Source of the DNA: Diplosphaera chodatii
Lineage: Eukaryota > Chlorophyta > Trebouxiophyceae > Prasiolales > Stichococcaceae
Assembly: GCA_032358165.1 (NCBI GenBank)
Contig: JAALGY010000020.1
Span: 2,108,001 to 2,172,000, forward strand
Direction: 5' to 3'
Length of the DNA: 64,000 nucleotides
This document shows, piece by piece, positions 17,196 through 29,167 of this stretch; position 1 is the first letter of the stretch; every line of letters starts with the position of its first letter. The notes under the pieces were generated by a model. That model was given only the letters and a program-made list of their open reading frames with translations. It was not told the DNA's origin and made no database searches. The translations under genes and the position numbers were made by a program.

Positions 17196-20100
17196 CTACA
17201 TGTCCTCCTTCAGCTTGCCGTCGCGGACCAGGTAATAGTCCTCAGGCATCGCCTCCTTGGTCGTCCAGCGGCTCAGCGCCAGGCGGGCCTCCTCGCCGTA
17301 CGACTTCTGCAATGCAGACCGACTGCAGTCTCAGAACAGCATGCACACTGCCCGTCTGGCACTTGCTGCATCCAGATGCTCGCCAAAATGCCTCAAAAGG
17401 GACAAACACTTCGCACTGCACTATGCGGACAAGGGGTGCGCTGCTATGGTTGCAGCAAACAACAAGATTCCATGTGCACCTGTGCATCGATGGTGAGGCC
17501 GGCCATGTGGGGGGTGGTGGCGCTGCGGGTCAGCAGGCGCCAGGGGTGGGAGGCGCTCGGCGGGTCCTCGTCCCACACGTCGGAGCCGAAGCTGCAGACG
17601 GCAAGCACTTCAGACCCTGAGAGCTGGCCCGCAGTATGCATGTCATGCTGCCTGACAGCAGCAGGCAGCTGTCCGCATGCAGGACAGTGCACCTTGCACA
17701 TGGCCAGCTGTGTTTTGAACCCTTAAACAGGCTAAAGCAATCGGCTCACAGCCACAACAGCATGTGCAATGCCAAAGACTTTGTGCATGTTCACCCCTTC
17801 AGCTGCTCGGACTTGACAGCGTTGACGATCGCATCACGGTCCACGATGCCGCCTGAGGCATCATTGACCTGCAAACATCACACACGCAGCGCTGGGCCTG
17901 CCGGAAGTGTATCGACATGCACGGCTGCTTGCACCTGCATGAAATGGCAGGTTGTGCTATGCACCGCGAGTATGTGGTACATCCAGGGGCACAGACCAGC
18001 TCACCAGCACTGCGCCCTTCTTCATCTTGCTGAGGGTGTCGCCGTTGAACAGGTTGCGGGTCTCAGACTTCAGCGGCATGTTGATCGCCACCTGAGCAGT
18101 CAGTCTGAACTGGGCACGGTGTGCCAGTACGAAAGCATGAGATAAGTATAGAATTAGTAGAGAACTGCAGCACACCAGCAAAATAAGATGTCACCAGCCA
18201 ATGAGTGTATATTGAGTGTTCTGACCGCATCACATTGGGACAGGAAGCTGTCCAAGTCTGGGACATGCTTGGCGCCCAGGTCGTCCAGCTGCTTCTTCTG
18301 CTTGACATCTGCAAGCAATATAATATATGATAACCTATATATATAATAAGTTATCAGCGGCCTTGTGACTGTAACTGGAGCAGCTCTACATAACCTTGCA
18401 AGCACTGCTGTCGTTCTGGATGTCAACAGCATGTGGTCAGCGCTGCTTTAGCCCTTCCGGCAGCTGCGCCTCATGATTGCTGGGCTATCCACTGACGATA
18501 CATCGGACTGTCAAGAGTGTTTGGGAGAAGAGCACCATAGTAAAGCAGCGTCTTGATGTCCCAGCCCTTCTGCAGGCACTTGATGAAGTGCGTGCCCACC
18601 TTGCCGCCGCCCATGCTGCCCACCACCTGCGAAACAGTGGCGTGGCCCGGCACTTGACGAGACACCCAGGAAGCCATCACCAGTCAACTGCAAGTCGTCA
18701 ACACGATGTGATGAAGGCTGCAGCGTGCAGCTTTGCTATTGTTGGAGATCTGGCGCGTGCATGGGCATGCTAGGTCATCATCACAAATCACATCCGCACA
18801 CAACCAGGAGGTCTGGCAGCTTGCCTTGTTCTTCAGGTCATAGGCATCGGCGGTGGCAGCGCACACATCCCACTCGCCCTTCTGGATCTGCTCATGGCCT
18901 GAGACCGGTGTGCACACAGAAGCTGAGGATGCAACCCAAATTACAAACTGAAACTGTGTGCAGAGTCTTCGATGCAGGTGGTACAGCTCTGCAGAAACAC
19001 AGCGCGGACTGCATCTGGCATATTCTGTGGGAACGCACCCGGGAGAAAGTTTCGGAGCAGGATGAGGATGCGCATGACCTGGTCTTCCGCTACGCTGTCA
19101 ACAGCACAGCCTGCAGACGAGTACCATACAAAGGCATCAGCAGCATCATTTGATACCGACCATTGCCCTCGCTGCCTCTAGTTAGAACCCTGGCAGTGAT
19201 GCCGCACACGGCGGTGCACCGCAGTCTGCAAATTCTGCAGCAAAGACAGCATTGAGTGCGTGTGGCTCACCAGCGAGCTCCACCACGGTCAGCGACTTCT
19301 GAGAAGCTGCTTGCAGGTCGATGTGGTCTGCAGAGCAGAGCAGCAACGTCTGCTCCTGGGTTGAGCATGGTGTTCATGGCAATTTGTGAAGATCAACACA
19401 TATGTCTCAATGGCTCAAAGCCCATCTGCATGGTCAAATCAGGGCCTGGATGGAGCATGCAGCACCTGCGCCCTCGCTGAGGTTGATGATGAGCTGCAGC
19501 TTCTTGGCCTTGTCCAGTCGCTCGCGCGTCAGGTACGCTGCAGGGGAAAGGATATAATTACACATAGGATGCCAGCGAGCTGCTAACGGGCTGTGATGCC
19601 AGCTGCCTGGAAATTGTGTCTTCATTGCGTGGGCATGACGGATGCGTGCATGTGCTTGAAAGCATCACCTGGGAAGTAGGGTGACGTGATGACGATGTCA
19701 GCATTTGGCAGGTTCTTGTCCAGCTCTGCAGGCCAGAAAACACAATGGTGACACCTCACAAATGACATAGTGCGGCTGTGTTGCAGCCAGCGCCCAGCTT
19801 CGCCAAGCTTTGGCTTTTAGGGCAGTTTTCACATTCAGCAGCAGCAGGCCCACCCGAGCTGCTACGGTCCTTGTCATCTGTGGCGATCAGGGTTGCGCCG
19901 TGCTGCTTGGCCCAGTCGCCCAGCCCCAGCGCATGCTCCACGCAGTGCAGATACTGCGGGTTCTTAGCTGCCGGGCCACCCTGCAGTGCAGCTGGAATTG
20001 ATTGTTGATACGTGTGCCCGTCAGATGGCACATGTCAAGCCAAACGCATCATTGACGGCCAGTATGGTCCTGAGTGTGTCAGCAGCAAGTCACACTGCCA

Positions 20101-20943
20101 TGCGGCTGATTCTTGGTGCAGTAAGAGGTCAAGGTCCCACACCTTGGGCAGCACTGCCAGAATCAGCATCTTGTTGCCACCGTCAATCTGCAAGTCACAG
20201 CAACGAGGTTAGTGTGCAACAGCCATCATTCAAAGCTGCATGCATGAGATGCCGAGGGATATCTGCTGCAGCTTGCACTCACTACTATATGCTCATTGGA
20301 AGAATAGGACAAAGTGCCGTGCTGTGACTGTTACGACAGTCACGCTGCTCGACATGTTGCTGCTGTAGCAGCAACCATCGCAGGTCATGTGGCAAGACCA
20401 ACCCATCAGCTCGCAGGCACAGACCTGGAGGTGAGCCTTGCTTTCTGACGTTACATGTCATGTTGCATTGGCGGTGTTCTGTGCACACCTGATTGACTGC
20501 CGCTGCCGGTGAAGGGAGGGCTGGCCGTGAAACGTGTCGTCTATATACTCTGTTGCGAGCATCGATGTGTGTGCGCACCTTGTTGACTGCCGGCGCGAAG
20601 CTGGAGGAGACGCGCTCCATGGCACTGCGCGCCCGCGCCTGCAGGCCCTCCGCCAGTTGCTGCATGCATGAACATGCTGCACATTAGAGTGCGTCAACCT
20701 GCCCAGGGACCTGGCCTCGACCTGCCTGCTGCGTGCACACGTGACGTCGAGATGGGCAGATGTCAGAGGCAGCAGGAGTACACTGCCAACACTGCAGTGG
20801 CCTCACAGCACGCCCGCCTTGGCCTTGGATGCCTTGGTTAATCATGCCCGTGGACCACAACACTGGAACGCCCTAGATGTGGGCAGAGGGCAGGCAGCAG
20901 CGTGGTGGAAACAGACCTTGGCCTTCTCGACTGCCGACGACAT
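17196..20943 (-). CDS. FDH-like dehydrogenase, copy 3, catalytic residues altered
   Basis: The start is ATG at 20943 (MSSAVEKAKV), then ARARSAMERVSSSFAPAVNK (~20580-20650), KMLILAVLPK (~20150-20190), [19 protein letters not shown] (~19870-19985), LPNADIVITSPYFPG, ERLDKAKKLQLIINLSEGA, DHIDLQAASQKSLTV, CAVDSVAEDQVMRILIL (exon from 19110) and GEWDVCAATADAYDL. After these come VVGSMGGGKVGTHF, INMPLKSETRNLFN, VNDASGGIVDRDA (~17805-17872), SDVWDEDPPSASHPWR (~17540-17600), [13 protein letters not shown] and a C-terminus LVRDGKLKEDM. The fold, NAD-binding glycines and gene order match its neighbours. Three positions that are catalytic in FDH differ: Asn to Ala (codon 19103-19105), Arg to Ser (17854-17856) and Gln to Asp (17564-17566). 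The His is kept. The reading frame looks intact, so this is more likely a changed function than a dead gene. Confidence 0.85.
18311..18360. repeat. AT-rich inverted repeat in an FDH copy 3 intron
   Basis: An alternating AT stretch with arms GATAAC (18329-18334) and GTTATC (18350-18355). It is intronic, with no coding role seen. Confidence 0.5.
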
Positions 20944-21876
20944 GGTTACACCGCCGATTTGGCCGCCGGCCTGTCGGTCCGCGTGTGAATGCAGTGAGGA
21001 GGGGAGTTCGGCTGCTACAATGCGGCAGGGAGCAGGTGACACACAGTATGAACGGCAAGTGACATGCCAGCTTCCCCTGCTCGCTCGCTGCAGAGGAGCC
21101 AGGGGTGAAGCTATTACTCCCCGTTTCAACAGGGGAAATGATTCATGTTGCAGGCATGCCTGCGCAGGGGGCTTCACCAAATATATATGAGAGATGCAGG
21201 AAATCCAGATGGTGGTGTTCCGTCTCAGCTGCGACAATTGCTCCTGTTGACTGATGAGGCACGTAGACGCAGGGTAGGTGAACCCAATCACGTAAAACAT
21301 TGAAGCCACGCTGTTCTGATATTGCACGGAATCTTGCCCGGCGCCACGGCGAGGCCTCAAACTAGCTGCTTATGCAGGCAGTCCGCCTGACAGCACCGAG
21401 TCCTCCTCTGCACGCCAGTAGGTGCATACATCTGGCCGTAGTAGTTCTGCTCAGGAAGGCAGCTGCTTTTGCCAGCTCTTGAACTGCCCCAACATTGGCT
21501 GTATATGCCTGGCAGCCATGGCGGCAAGAACCAGATCATTTGTAGCATGCTGACACCCCTGGCTGCTGTTCCTCGAGGTGACTTGATTGGAACCCCACCA
21601 TGATGTCGTTAAGCAGGCAGCCTCACGTCTTTAGGCCAGCAGCTGCAGCGCCAGCTTCTCTTTGTCATCTGGCCCTGTGATCCTGCACGCAACAGCATGT
21701 ACAGATGGTCGTCGCACGTCGCATGTCTGCAGAGCACAGTCCTAGCACGATGATCTGTCCTGACAGCAACCCGATATGGGCTCACGACACGACATGCTGC
21801 TATGCTATTGTGAGACGTTGTGCTCGTTGGCAATCAAAGCGGACTGCTGCAGCAGACAAACAACATGCAGAGTCGC
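20944..21876. other. intergenic, upstream of FDH copy 3
   Basis: Lies between the FDH copy 3 start and the stop of the next minus-strand gene, so the copy 3 promoter should be here. No recognisable gene or repeat. Confidence 0.5.
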
Positions 21877-24247
21877 TCACGCGCAGCCGCCAGAAGCGTA
21901 GTCGCTTTGCAGGCTGACGACCTGGCCGTTCTCAGAGTACACTGCTAGATAAGTCGCAGGGCCCCAGTCGTAAACATTGCTCCATGCGTTCGGCGCAACT
22001 GCAAATGGCGTCCCGCGCAAGTCGACCATCCCTGATACAGAGCCAAGGTGATGTATTGACCACAGTGAGCCTGCAAAGCCTTCCAACATGGTGTGCCACA
22101 CAGCTGCATGGCTCCTCTTAGTGATAGCAGCACTTCATTAATCATGTGAGCCTGCAACATCAGGCAGATGCACCGAGCTCGTGGACATGCAATAATCATG
22201 GCAGCTTGCTAGCATGACATACCTTTGCCGGAATCGAAGCAGCCTGTTACGGTGCCAAAACTGGCTGAATCTCGTATGTAGTATAAACCCTGACCCTTCG
22301 AGCAACAGCTATCCTTGTGTGAGTGGAGGGTCTAACAGGTGTATAATGTGGCATCGTCAAGCGACAGCACAATGCACAGCAGCAACGACAGGATGTTTCA
22401 GGGGATGCTAGAATGACCCACACCCCAGACCCAAGGGTGTTGAAGCCCAGCGCCAATATCTCGTCGTAAGCGTCTTTGCCGAGCGTTTCATTGTAGCCCG
22501 GCAAAAGGGCCTGGCTGTAACCCCTGATGCTGGTACTTGAGTACCTGCAAGGTCAACAATCGACAGGCGGGTTCATGTGCAGCAGATTCTGTCTGTCACG
22601 GGATCGGCAGGCAAGTCTGCTGGAGGGCGCTCAAGTGGATGGGCAGAAGGTTTCCTTGTGCATCCCACCTGTATGCTTACATCAGACTGCTGGCATGTAC
22701 GGCACCTGAAGTCCGTGAGGTCGATGCTGTAGTTGCCATTGCCAGGGCCAATGTTCAGCTTCACAGCCGTCCAGGCCGTTGCCGCAATTTCCCAGTACGT
22801 GAACACGTTGGAGCCCTGGGACCACCATAGCAAGGCCTTCATAACTATCGCCATCCACACAGCGCCTCAGGACCCAGATGTAGCGACTGCGCAGTCGCAT
22901 GCAGTGCGGCCAGTATGCGGCCGGCGGGCACCACTGGACATTTGCCATGCGCTGTCATGTGCTGATGTCCACCCATGCCCGACGACATGTGCAACAGCAG
23001 CGTCATGGAAGCATGTGCAGCAGCACCACCATGAGTGCCACATGAAGAACCCCGACGACGATCAGGCAGTCAGTGCAGGAGGGCAAGCGCACATTTGCTT
23101 TGCTGGGCAGGATCATGTACGTTGCATGTACGTTGCGTTGGGACGCCACGCAGGTCGCACAGCACCTGCGGCACCATTGAGCCGTTGGCGACAGGTGCGC
23201 AAGGTGCGTGCATGGCCACGAACCCTATGTGCCGACGCAGTGGGCGCACGCCCATGCTGTGCATTGAGTGACAACGCTAGGTACAAACGCCAAACCACAG
23301 GGGTGTGCCTCTCAGCCCGTTGAAAGCCGACAGCTAGCCACTGCGGCAGCTTGGTCGTCTTGGGAAGAGGCGACACCCAGGGTGCAAGGGCCATCCCGGA
23401 TGCACTGCGTTTATCTGCAGTGCAGTGCAGTGCGCTGCTGTGCACCTGAACAGGCTTGCCGCCCGCATAGATGACGCTCGTGCCGTTGGGTCTGTTCGCT
23501 GGGTCGGGGTTGGTCGTCAGGTCCGCGCATGACCTCGGCTGTGGCAGCGGCGCCCCTGCAGCGTCAGTGACAAAAATGGCCTGCTGCCAGGATGATGTTG
23601 GTTGGCTGTGCTGCGCACCAGCAATCGGCACCTGCCGCCAGGTCATGATGCAGCCTGTAGCTGCCAAAGCGTGGTGCCAGGAGCATTCTGTTGCTTCAGG
23701 TCAGCAAAAAGTGCCTGGGGCCATCACCAGAAGCCTGCAAGGGTGGATACAGACCTGAAGCGCTCACGCTGGTGCGGACCGGTTTAGCCGCCGTGATGCG
23801 CTCAATACGATGCCATACGCGCTCCCCTGTGCGCAGCGTGCACTAAAAATTGTGTTCTCACTGTCAACATTTCGCCAGTTGGCACTAAGCCGTGGAGCAC
23901 TGGAGGGTTCTGATCTGTGCGTGATTGGCCAGGCTGCAAGGAACACTCCAGCTGTATTGGCTCTGTCTCTGAACGACAGTACGATACGCTTGTCCAAGGC
24001 CTCGCCATATGCAACCAGGCGGGTGCAGCAGTGGCCACTGCATGCTACTCTGATGCGCCACTACAGCCATGAGCTCTGGCCACGTGGATCACTACTGCAC
24101 AGCACAGCCGCGGCTGTGCTACTAGATATAAATCCTTAGCTGCCCATTCCCACCTGAAGGTCCGAACTCGAGTTCCGGCTGCGCTGCCGCCGAGCTGAGA
24201 ACCGCAGCCGCCAGCACAGCGCACACATAGGCCCAGTGGACGCCCAT
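21877..24247 (-). CDS. secreted protein of unknown family
   Basis: The start at 24247 gives MGVHWAYVCAVLAAAVLSS, a clear signal peptide, followed by AQPELEFGPSG. Later minus-strand segments with splice support are RVWHRIERITAAKPVRTS (~23765-23820), IFVTDAAGAPLPQPRSCADL (~23450-23573), NVFTYWEIAATAWTAVKLNI (~22690-22850) and YSSTSIRGYSQALLPGYNET (~22420-22543). The last two are SFGTVTGCFDSGK (~22226-22258) and a final exon from ~22032 ending DYASGGCA at the stop 21877. The mature part is rich in Tyr, Trp and Asn and has a few Cys, consistent with an extracellular or cell-wall protein. I do not recognise the fold. Exons between 23400 and 22860 and at 24140-23830 are not resolved. Confidence 0.6.
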
Positions 24248-26546
24248 CGTTGCCGCAGGTGAGGGTTCGCTGCGACGCTGCCGTCGTCAGGGTTCTCGTA
24301 CTGATGCCTGGGCACCTGCAGTGGGAGGGGCTGCGCACATCATTGCTGCACTTTCTGACTGGGACTGACTGTCGGTGTGCAGGGGCAGGCTGCAAGCCTG
24401 TGCCAATTATAATTGATGTTGGCCCACGCACGTGCGCTGCAGGTCAGAGAGCACACTTCATGGATCGACCCGACATGCGTCTGCCAAATTCCGGCTGCAG
24501 ATCAGAAAAGGTGAAGGGCAACATGTCACGGCCTGCGACAACAGGTCATGCGCGACCGGAGGCCGCGAGGGTAGCGTCGTCGGCATCCCAACCGGGACAC
24601 AGGGACAGCGGTCTGACACTGGGCTTCAGATGGCAGTGGGGCTGTGCACGCGAAGTTGAAACAGACTGAGCAGAATGATGTCAACAGTCAAGCCCGGATC
24701 GCAGAAGCGCGCAGACCGCTTTGCTCAGCGGTGCATGACTGTGCACACGGCAACACCTGGACGCTGGGTCGCCTCACACCTACTGCAGGCACTGCACGAC
24801 GTCAAGTGGCAGCCGTGCGCGTGAAAGCATGTGTCTGCTTAAAACGGACTAACGGGGAGGCCAAGCCGTCGGGCTGACTCACGCTCGCGTCTGCCCCCCA
24901 ACACAGACGTGCTGCACCAGATCTGGGGTGCGCAACGTGATCCTACTTTGTTGGATCGCGCAGTCCGAGGCGCTGCTAGACATGCCGTGCTGCATGTTGA
25001 AGGGGTGCAGTCCCCACGTCGCGTTCGGCAGCAAGGCTGCACCTGCCCTCTGTGCTGCGAGCTACTGCTGGAGGGCCGGGTTCGGGATGTCAGGCACGGC
25101 AACCTGATGAGCCGGAGCGGCACCCTGCTGTGCAGCTCTCAACACTGAGGTCGCAACACCTTCAGCTGCCGTTTGGCATGCCAGTTGACATGCAACTACT
25201 TGACGAGTACTTGGGCTATGTATCTAGACTGATCACGGCGCAGCAGCCCACCTTTTGCCGCTGGCGATCGACCAGACGGTTGTTCCGCTGGCTGTAGATG
25301 AGGATGCTGACGAGTGTACCAGCAAATTTGCTGTCAGTGAACTGATGCCGCCAACGCCAGCATGGCATGCCTGCCAGGTGGCATAGCCTGATTGAGCTGA
25401 CGACGCCTGTCTTCTTAGGTCCAGTGACTAAGAAAGTTCCTCTAGATATTTGCCTCCCATTTCGGCTGCTGCGACGCCTGATGCGCAGCAGGGTGTCCCG
25501 GCACAGGCGCACAGCCCTGGCAGCAGCGCTGCGCCATTCGCCGGCGATTCGCACGGATGCGCCGCCGCACATGGTGTGTAGCGGATATACACGGGAAACC
25601 TGCCGCCCCAGCGCTGGTATCACCCTCCCGGTGACGTCCGCCCGGCAGTCCCGGTGCCAGACATCCCGAAGGTCAGCACCAACAAGAGTCGTCAATGTGC
25701 ACTATCGTCAATGTGCACCGTCAGCATGGCCAGCCCTGCGGACGTTTGGGGACCATCCAGACTAGGCAGTGGGGCAAGCGAGCATGCCGGGGCTGTGTCG
25801 GTGTGGGCAGGACGGCAGGTACTCTGCCAGGGGCCCATCGCAGCCAGCTGGTTTTGTGAGGAGATCTTGAACGACACCTGGAAAATGTGCTGTTCATCGT
25901 GCCCGGCTGGTGAGCACTCCCAATGGTGTCGACTGACGCACCACTGCCAAGCGTGAACGCTGCAAGTTCTGCATGATTTGATGCTTGCAGCGTTCCGGCA
26001 CCTGTTGTCCCACATGCGCACCTCCTTCTTTGGACGGCCTGGTCGCTCCAGCCTTGTCGATGACGGGTGTTGGAGTGCTGCACCCTACTGCTGCCAGACG
26101 CCAAACAGCTACATACGGTGTGGCATCCGATGTGGCATCTGCTGACTGAACGGGACATCCACATAGCGCTCGGCTGCTCAGCCTGATGCGTTCGTAGGTC
26201 TGTGCATCCTGCAAGAGTTGGGGATTGTATCACCTGCTGCGCGCACACTCGGCCCGCCGCTTTTGTCATCAGGCAGCCCTGTGTTGAAAACCATGCTTTG
26301 CGTTTCAAGTTCGCAGGCTGCGATGATGCACGGCCTTGACGTGAGAACAGCGGCGTGCTGGCAGCAATTGCAGTTTGTCTTGGTAGTCCTAGCCCCGTTT
26401 GCAACGTGATTCCGCTGTGCATCCCTCTGCAATACATCAATTGCAGCGTGGCTCTGGCTGAATCAACTCATCTGTGTCATCATCAACCATCGAAAGCCAG
26501 TCCATCATCCGATCAGACGCATTTGTGGGCGTCGCACGGTGTACAC
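24248..26546. other. 2.3 kb between divergent genes, no recognised gene
   Basis: Holds the promoters of the secreted-protein gene (leftward) and the H4-like gene (rightward). It includes long frames without stops, for example 25216-25695 and 25721-26440 on the minus strand and 25367-25765 on the plus strand. Their translations look like GC-rich noise, overlap on opposite strands and match nothing I know. A lineage-specific gene cannot be excluded. Confidence 0.4.
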
Positions 26547-28582
26547 ATGGTCAGCAGGCGGGTGCAGCCGTTCACTCTGGGCGCAGCGTTCTCGCTCAGC
26601 ACCCCATCCACAGGAGAGGCAGCCGGCACCAAGCCGGCGTCTGGCCCGTGCGCGCCGGTGCGCAACGGGGGAGCACTGGGCCGCGGCAGATGCGGCACCG
26701 CCAGGAAGACGCTGCCCAAGCGGCGCCTTCACGCGGGGCTGCCGTCCCGTGACACGGTGCCCAGCCGGGGATCCCTGCGGCGACTGGCGCGGCGAGGAGG
26801 TGAGCAGAGCAGGAACTCCCATTGAGTAGCCTTATGCTGCATTGCAGAACATGCTCAGATGGTGGAAGCCTGCGCTGGGGCGCCCAGAAGTGCAAAAAGC
26901 TTGGACACAGGTTCAAACATGATTTTGACAGACGTCAAGGCCGCAAGCTTATACATGTTCCACAGCAAGCAGACATGGTGCAACTGCGTTGGACTAGGCT
27001 ATTCATGCATCCATGCATGCGTGTGCTCGCCGGCATGCTCTTTGGTTCATTGTGCCGCCATGCCGCGGACTGTGGGTATTCATGATGGCTTCTGGAGTCT
27101 GAATCTGCTGAACATCAGGCACTACTGTCGCCTGCAGGTGTCAAGCGCATCTCGGGCGGGGTGTACCAGGAGATGCGGCAGGTGCTGGTGGCCTTCCTGC
27201 GGGCTGCGATCCCGGATGCCATCGCACTTGCGGAGCACTGCCGCCGCTGCACAGTCACCGTCAATGACATCCTGCTGGCGCTGAAGCGCCGCGGCATGTG
27301 AGCCCTGAGCTCATCATGCGCAACGGCCGTGCCAATACCGTGCTGCACCGCTGACGCCGCCCCATCCTCCTCTCAAACATCTACTGCAGCCTGCTCACAA
27401 AAGGGTAGGGGCGCATTGCTGTTGTCCAGGGCCCTGTTTACACCAGCAAGAAGTGTTTGCCTGCAGCACGCTGTACGGGTTCGGATCGGGACACTTTCTG
27501 ACGTCGCCGGTGGTGCGCCGCCTCCGGCGCGCACCCCGGCCCGAGGCCATCCAGGTGTGCATGATAGATGCAACCTGATGAGGGTCACAACCCATGAGGT
27601 TGGCAGCTGCAGCGGGACCCATCAGCTCTGGGAGCCTTTGCACCAGCCTTTGTGCGGCACCTTGTGACCCTGGCTTGCTAAAGCAAACTTGTTGCATGCT
27701 CTGCAGCGGGCAGCTCGACGCGCGGCAGAGGCGCATACAGCCCGCGCAGCCGCTGCAACGGCAGCCCGTAGCCCCCAGCCCGCGGTTGCGCCGGCAGCGT
27801 GCGGCCCAGTCGCCGTGGACTCACGGCCAGCAGGCCCGACAGCAGCGGAGCTAGCAGCCGCTGAGGAACCCGCAGACCTGACGCCTGCACGCCGGCAAGA
27901 CATCCAGGTTGGTGGCTGGGCAATGTCTGAGGCTCACCAGCACAGCCGCCACCTCCTGACTCCATTGAGCACCTTGGGGATGTCAGCATCGACATCTGCA
28001 AGATTGCTGGACCCTGACATCACCACGAATGGTCAGCACGGCGACGTGCACTCTGGCGCTGCTCACTTCGTGCTTGCTGGGTACTGACGCCGCTTGTGTC
28101 CGCGCTGCAGGATGCCCTGGGGTGGTATGTGGGCGAGGCGGGCGTGGCGCCGGTGCGGCTGGATGTGCTGCAGCAGCGGCTGGCGGCCGACATGGCCAGC
28201 GGCGGCGAGGCCGCCACCACACCCTGCAGGTGAGCAGTGCCGCCCAGCCGGCAGGGTTTGGAAAAGGCTTAGTGACGGGGCGGCTGATGGCAACCTTCTG
28301 GCAGGTGCGGCCCAGCGGCCTGCGCCTGGTGGCATGTGCAGCCGTGCAGCTTGCACTCCTATCATCATCCGTAAAGCTACGCAGCAGTCCGACGATTGGC
28401 ACGATGGGCGCATCTTGTCTGATTTTGGCGAGGGAGCCCCGCTGGCAAAGGTGCATGGCATGTGCACCTGCAGCTATGGCGAGCTGTACGCTGCGCTGGC
28501 GGCGATGGAGGCAGATGGCGAAGATGCGCCGGTCATGCTGCACGAGTCCCCGGCCGGTGTCATCGTGCACTTCACGTTTTAG
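26547..28582 (+). CDS. histone H4-like protein with extended N- and C-termini
   Basis: Six exons (26547-26799, 27138-27297, 27467-27554, 27707-27907, 28111-28229, 28474-28582) join in frame to give 309 residues. The first ~70 residues form a tail. Then comes an H4 histone fold: LRRLARRGG/VKRISGGVYQEMR, AEHCRRCTVTVNDILLALKR and TLYGFG. In canonical H4 the chain stops just after TLYGFGG. Here it runs on into GHFLTSPVVRRLRRAPRPEA, an Ala-rich linker (EAHTARAAAATAARS) and a small C-terminal domain (WYVGEAGVAPVRLDVLQQRL, then ALAAMEADGEDAPVMLHES). The C-terminal domain has the helix spacing of a winged helix, but I only infer that. The tail keeps an H4-like GALGRGRCGTARK, with most acetylatable Lys replaced. 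Canonical H4 genes in algae usually lack this structure. The last two exons are the least certain. Confidence 0.75.
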
Positions 28583-29167
28583 CAGCTGGGCATGGGAGCG
28601 ACGGCGTGCCCGACACAGCACTTCCTAGCTCGGAAGATGAACAACGTTGGTCCAGCTTGAGTGGTTGCCTGATTTGCCAACACAGTGATGGCACCTCCTA
28701 GCACGGAACATGAACAACATCGGTGTAGGTTGAGCAGTGTCTGATTTGCAGCTGTTACTTGTTAGAGGGTCGGTGTGATTGTGTTGGGAGTGCTCACACC
28801 GCATGTTGGCTGCGGAGCACATTGGAGCCAGCAAGCAAGCGAAGAGGGTAGGTGCGCGGGTGCTTGGGGTAGCTTGTACTTACGCTGGCCTCTTGCAAAC
28901 GCAGAAACCAACTCTGCACCGCAATCCTCGATGTTTGCATGCTAGCATGCAGAGGTGCGCGATGATGGCAGTGCAACTGGCACAGTGACCAACCAATACT
29001 GGCACTGGTGTGTACTGCCATCATGCCATGGGGGGTTTACAACAGCTGCCCCTTCTGAGCGTCTCTGTCCCTTAAATCACTGCACAATGCCCTCTGCCCC
29101 CACCACCACATGTGACGCCGACAACAGCAGAGCCGTCTGTCGACCTGCTGCATCAGCCGCACTTCTG
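28583..29167. other. convergent 3' intergenic region
   Basis: Lies between the stops of the H4-like gene and the MTR3 gene. It contains the tandem repeat described separately and nothing else recognisable. Confidence 0.6.
28623..28750. repeat. imperfect tandem duplication, period about 73 bases
   Basis: Copy one starts at 28623 and copy two at 28696. Both begin TCCTAGC, carry GATGAACAAC or CATGAACAAC, and end near TGATTTGC. The position suggests a duplicated 3' untranslated segment of the H4-like gene. Confidence 0.6.

Noticed and set aside
25721..26440. 239-codon minus-strand frame
   Set aside because: No start context, splice pattern or family similarity. Composition matches random GC-rich sequence, and other frames are open across the same DNA.
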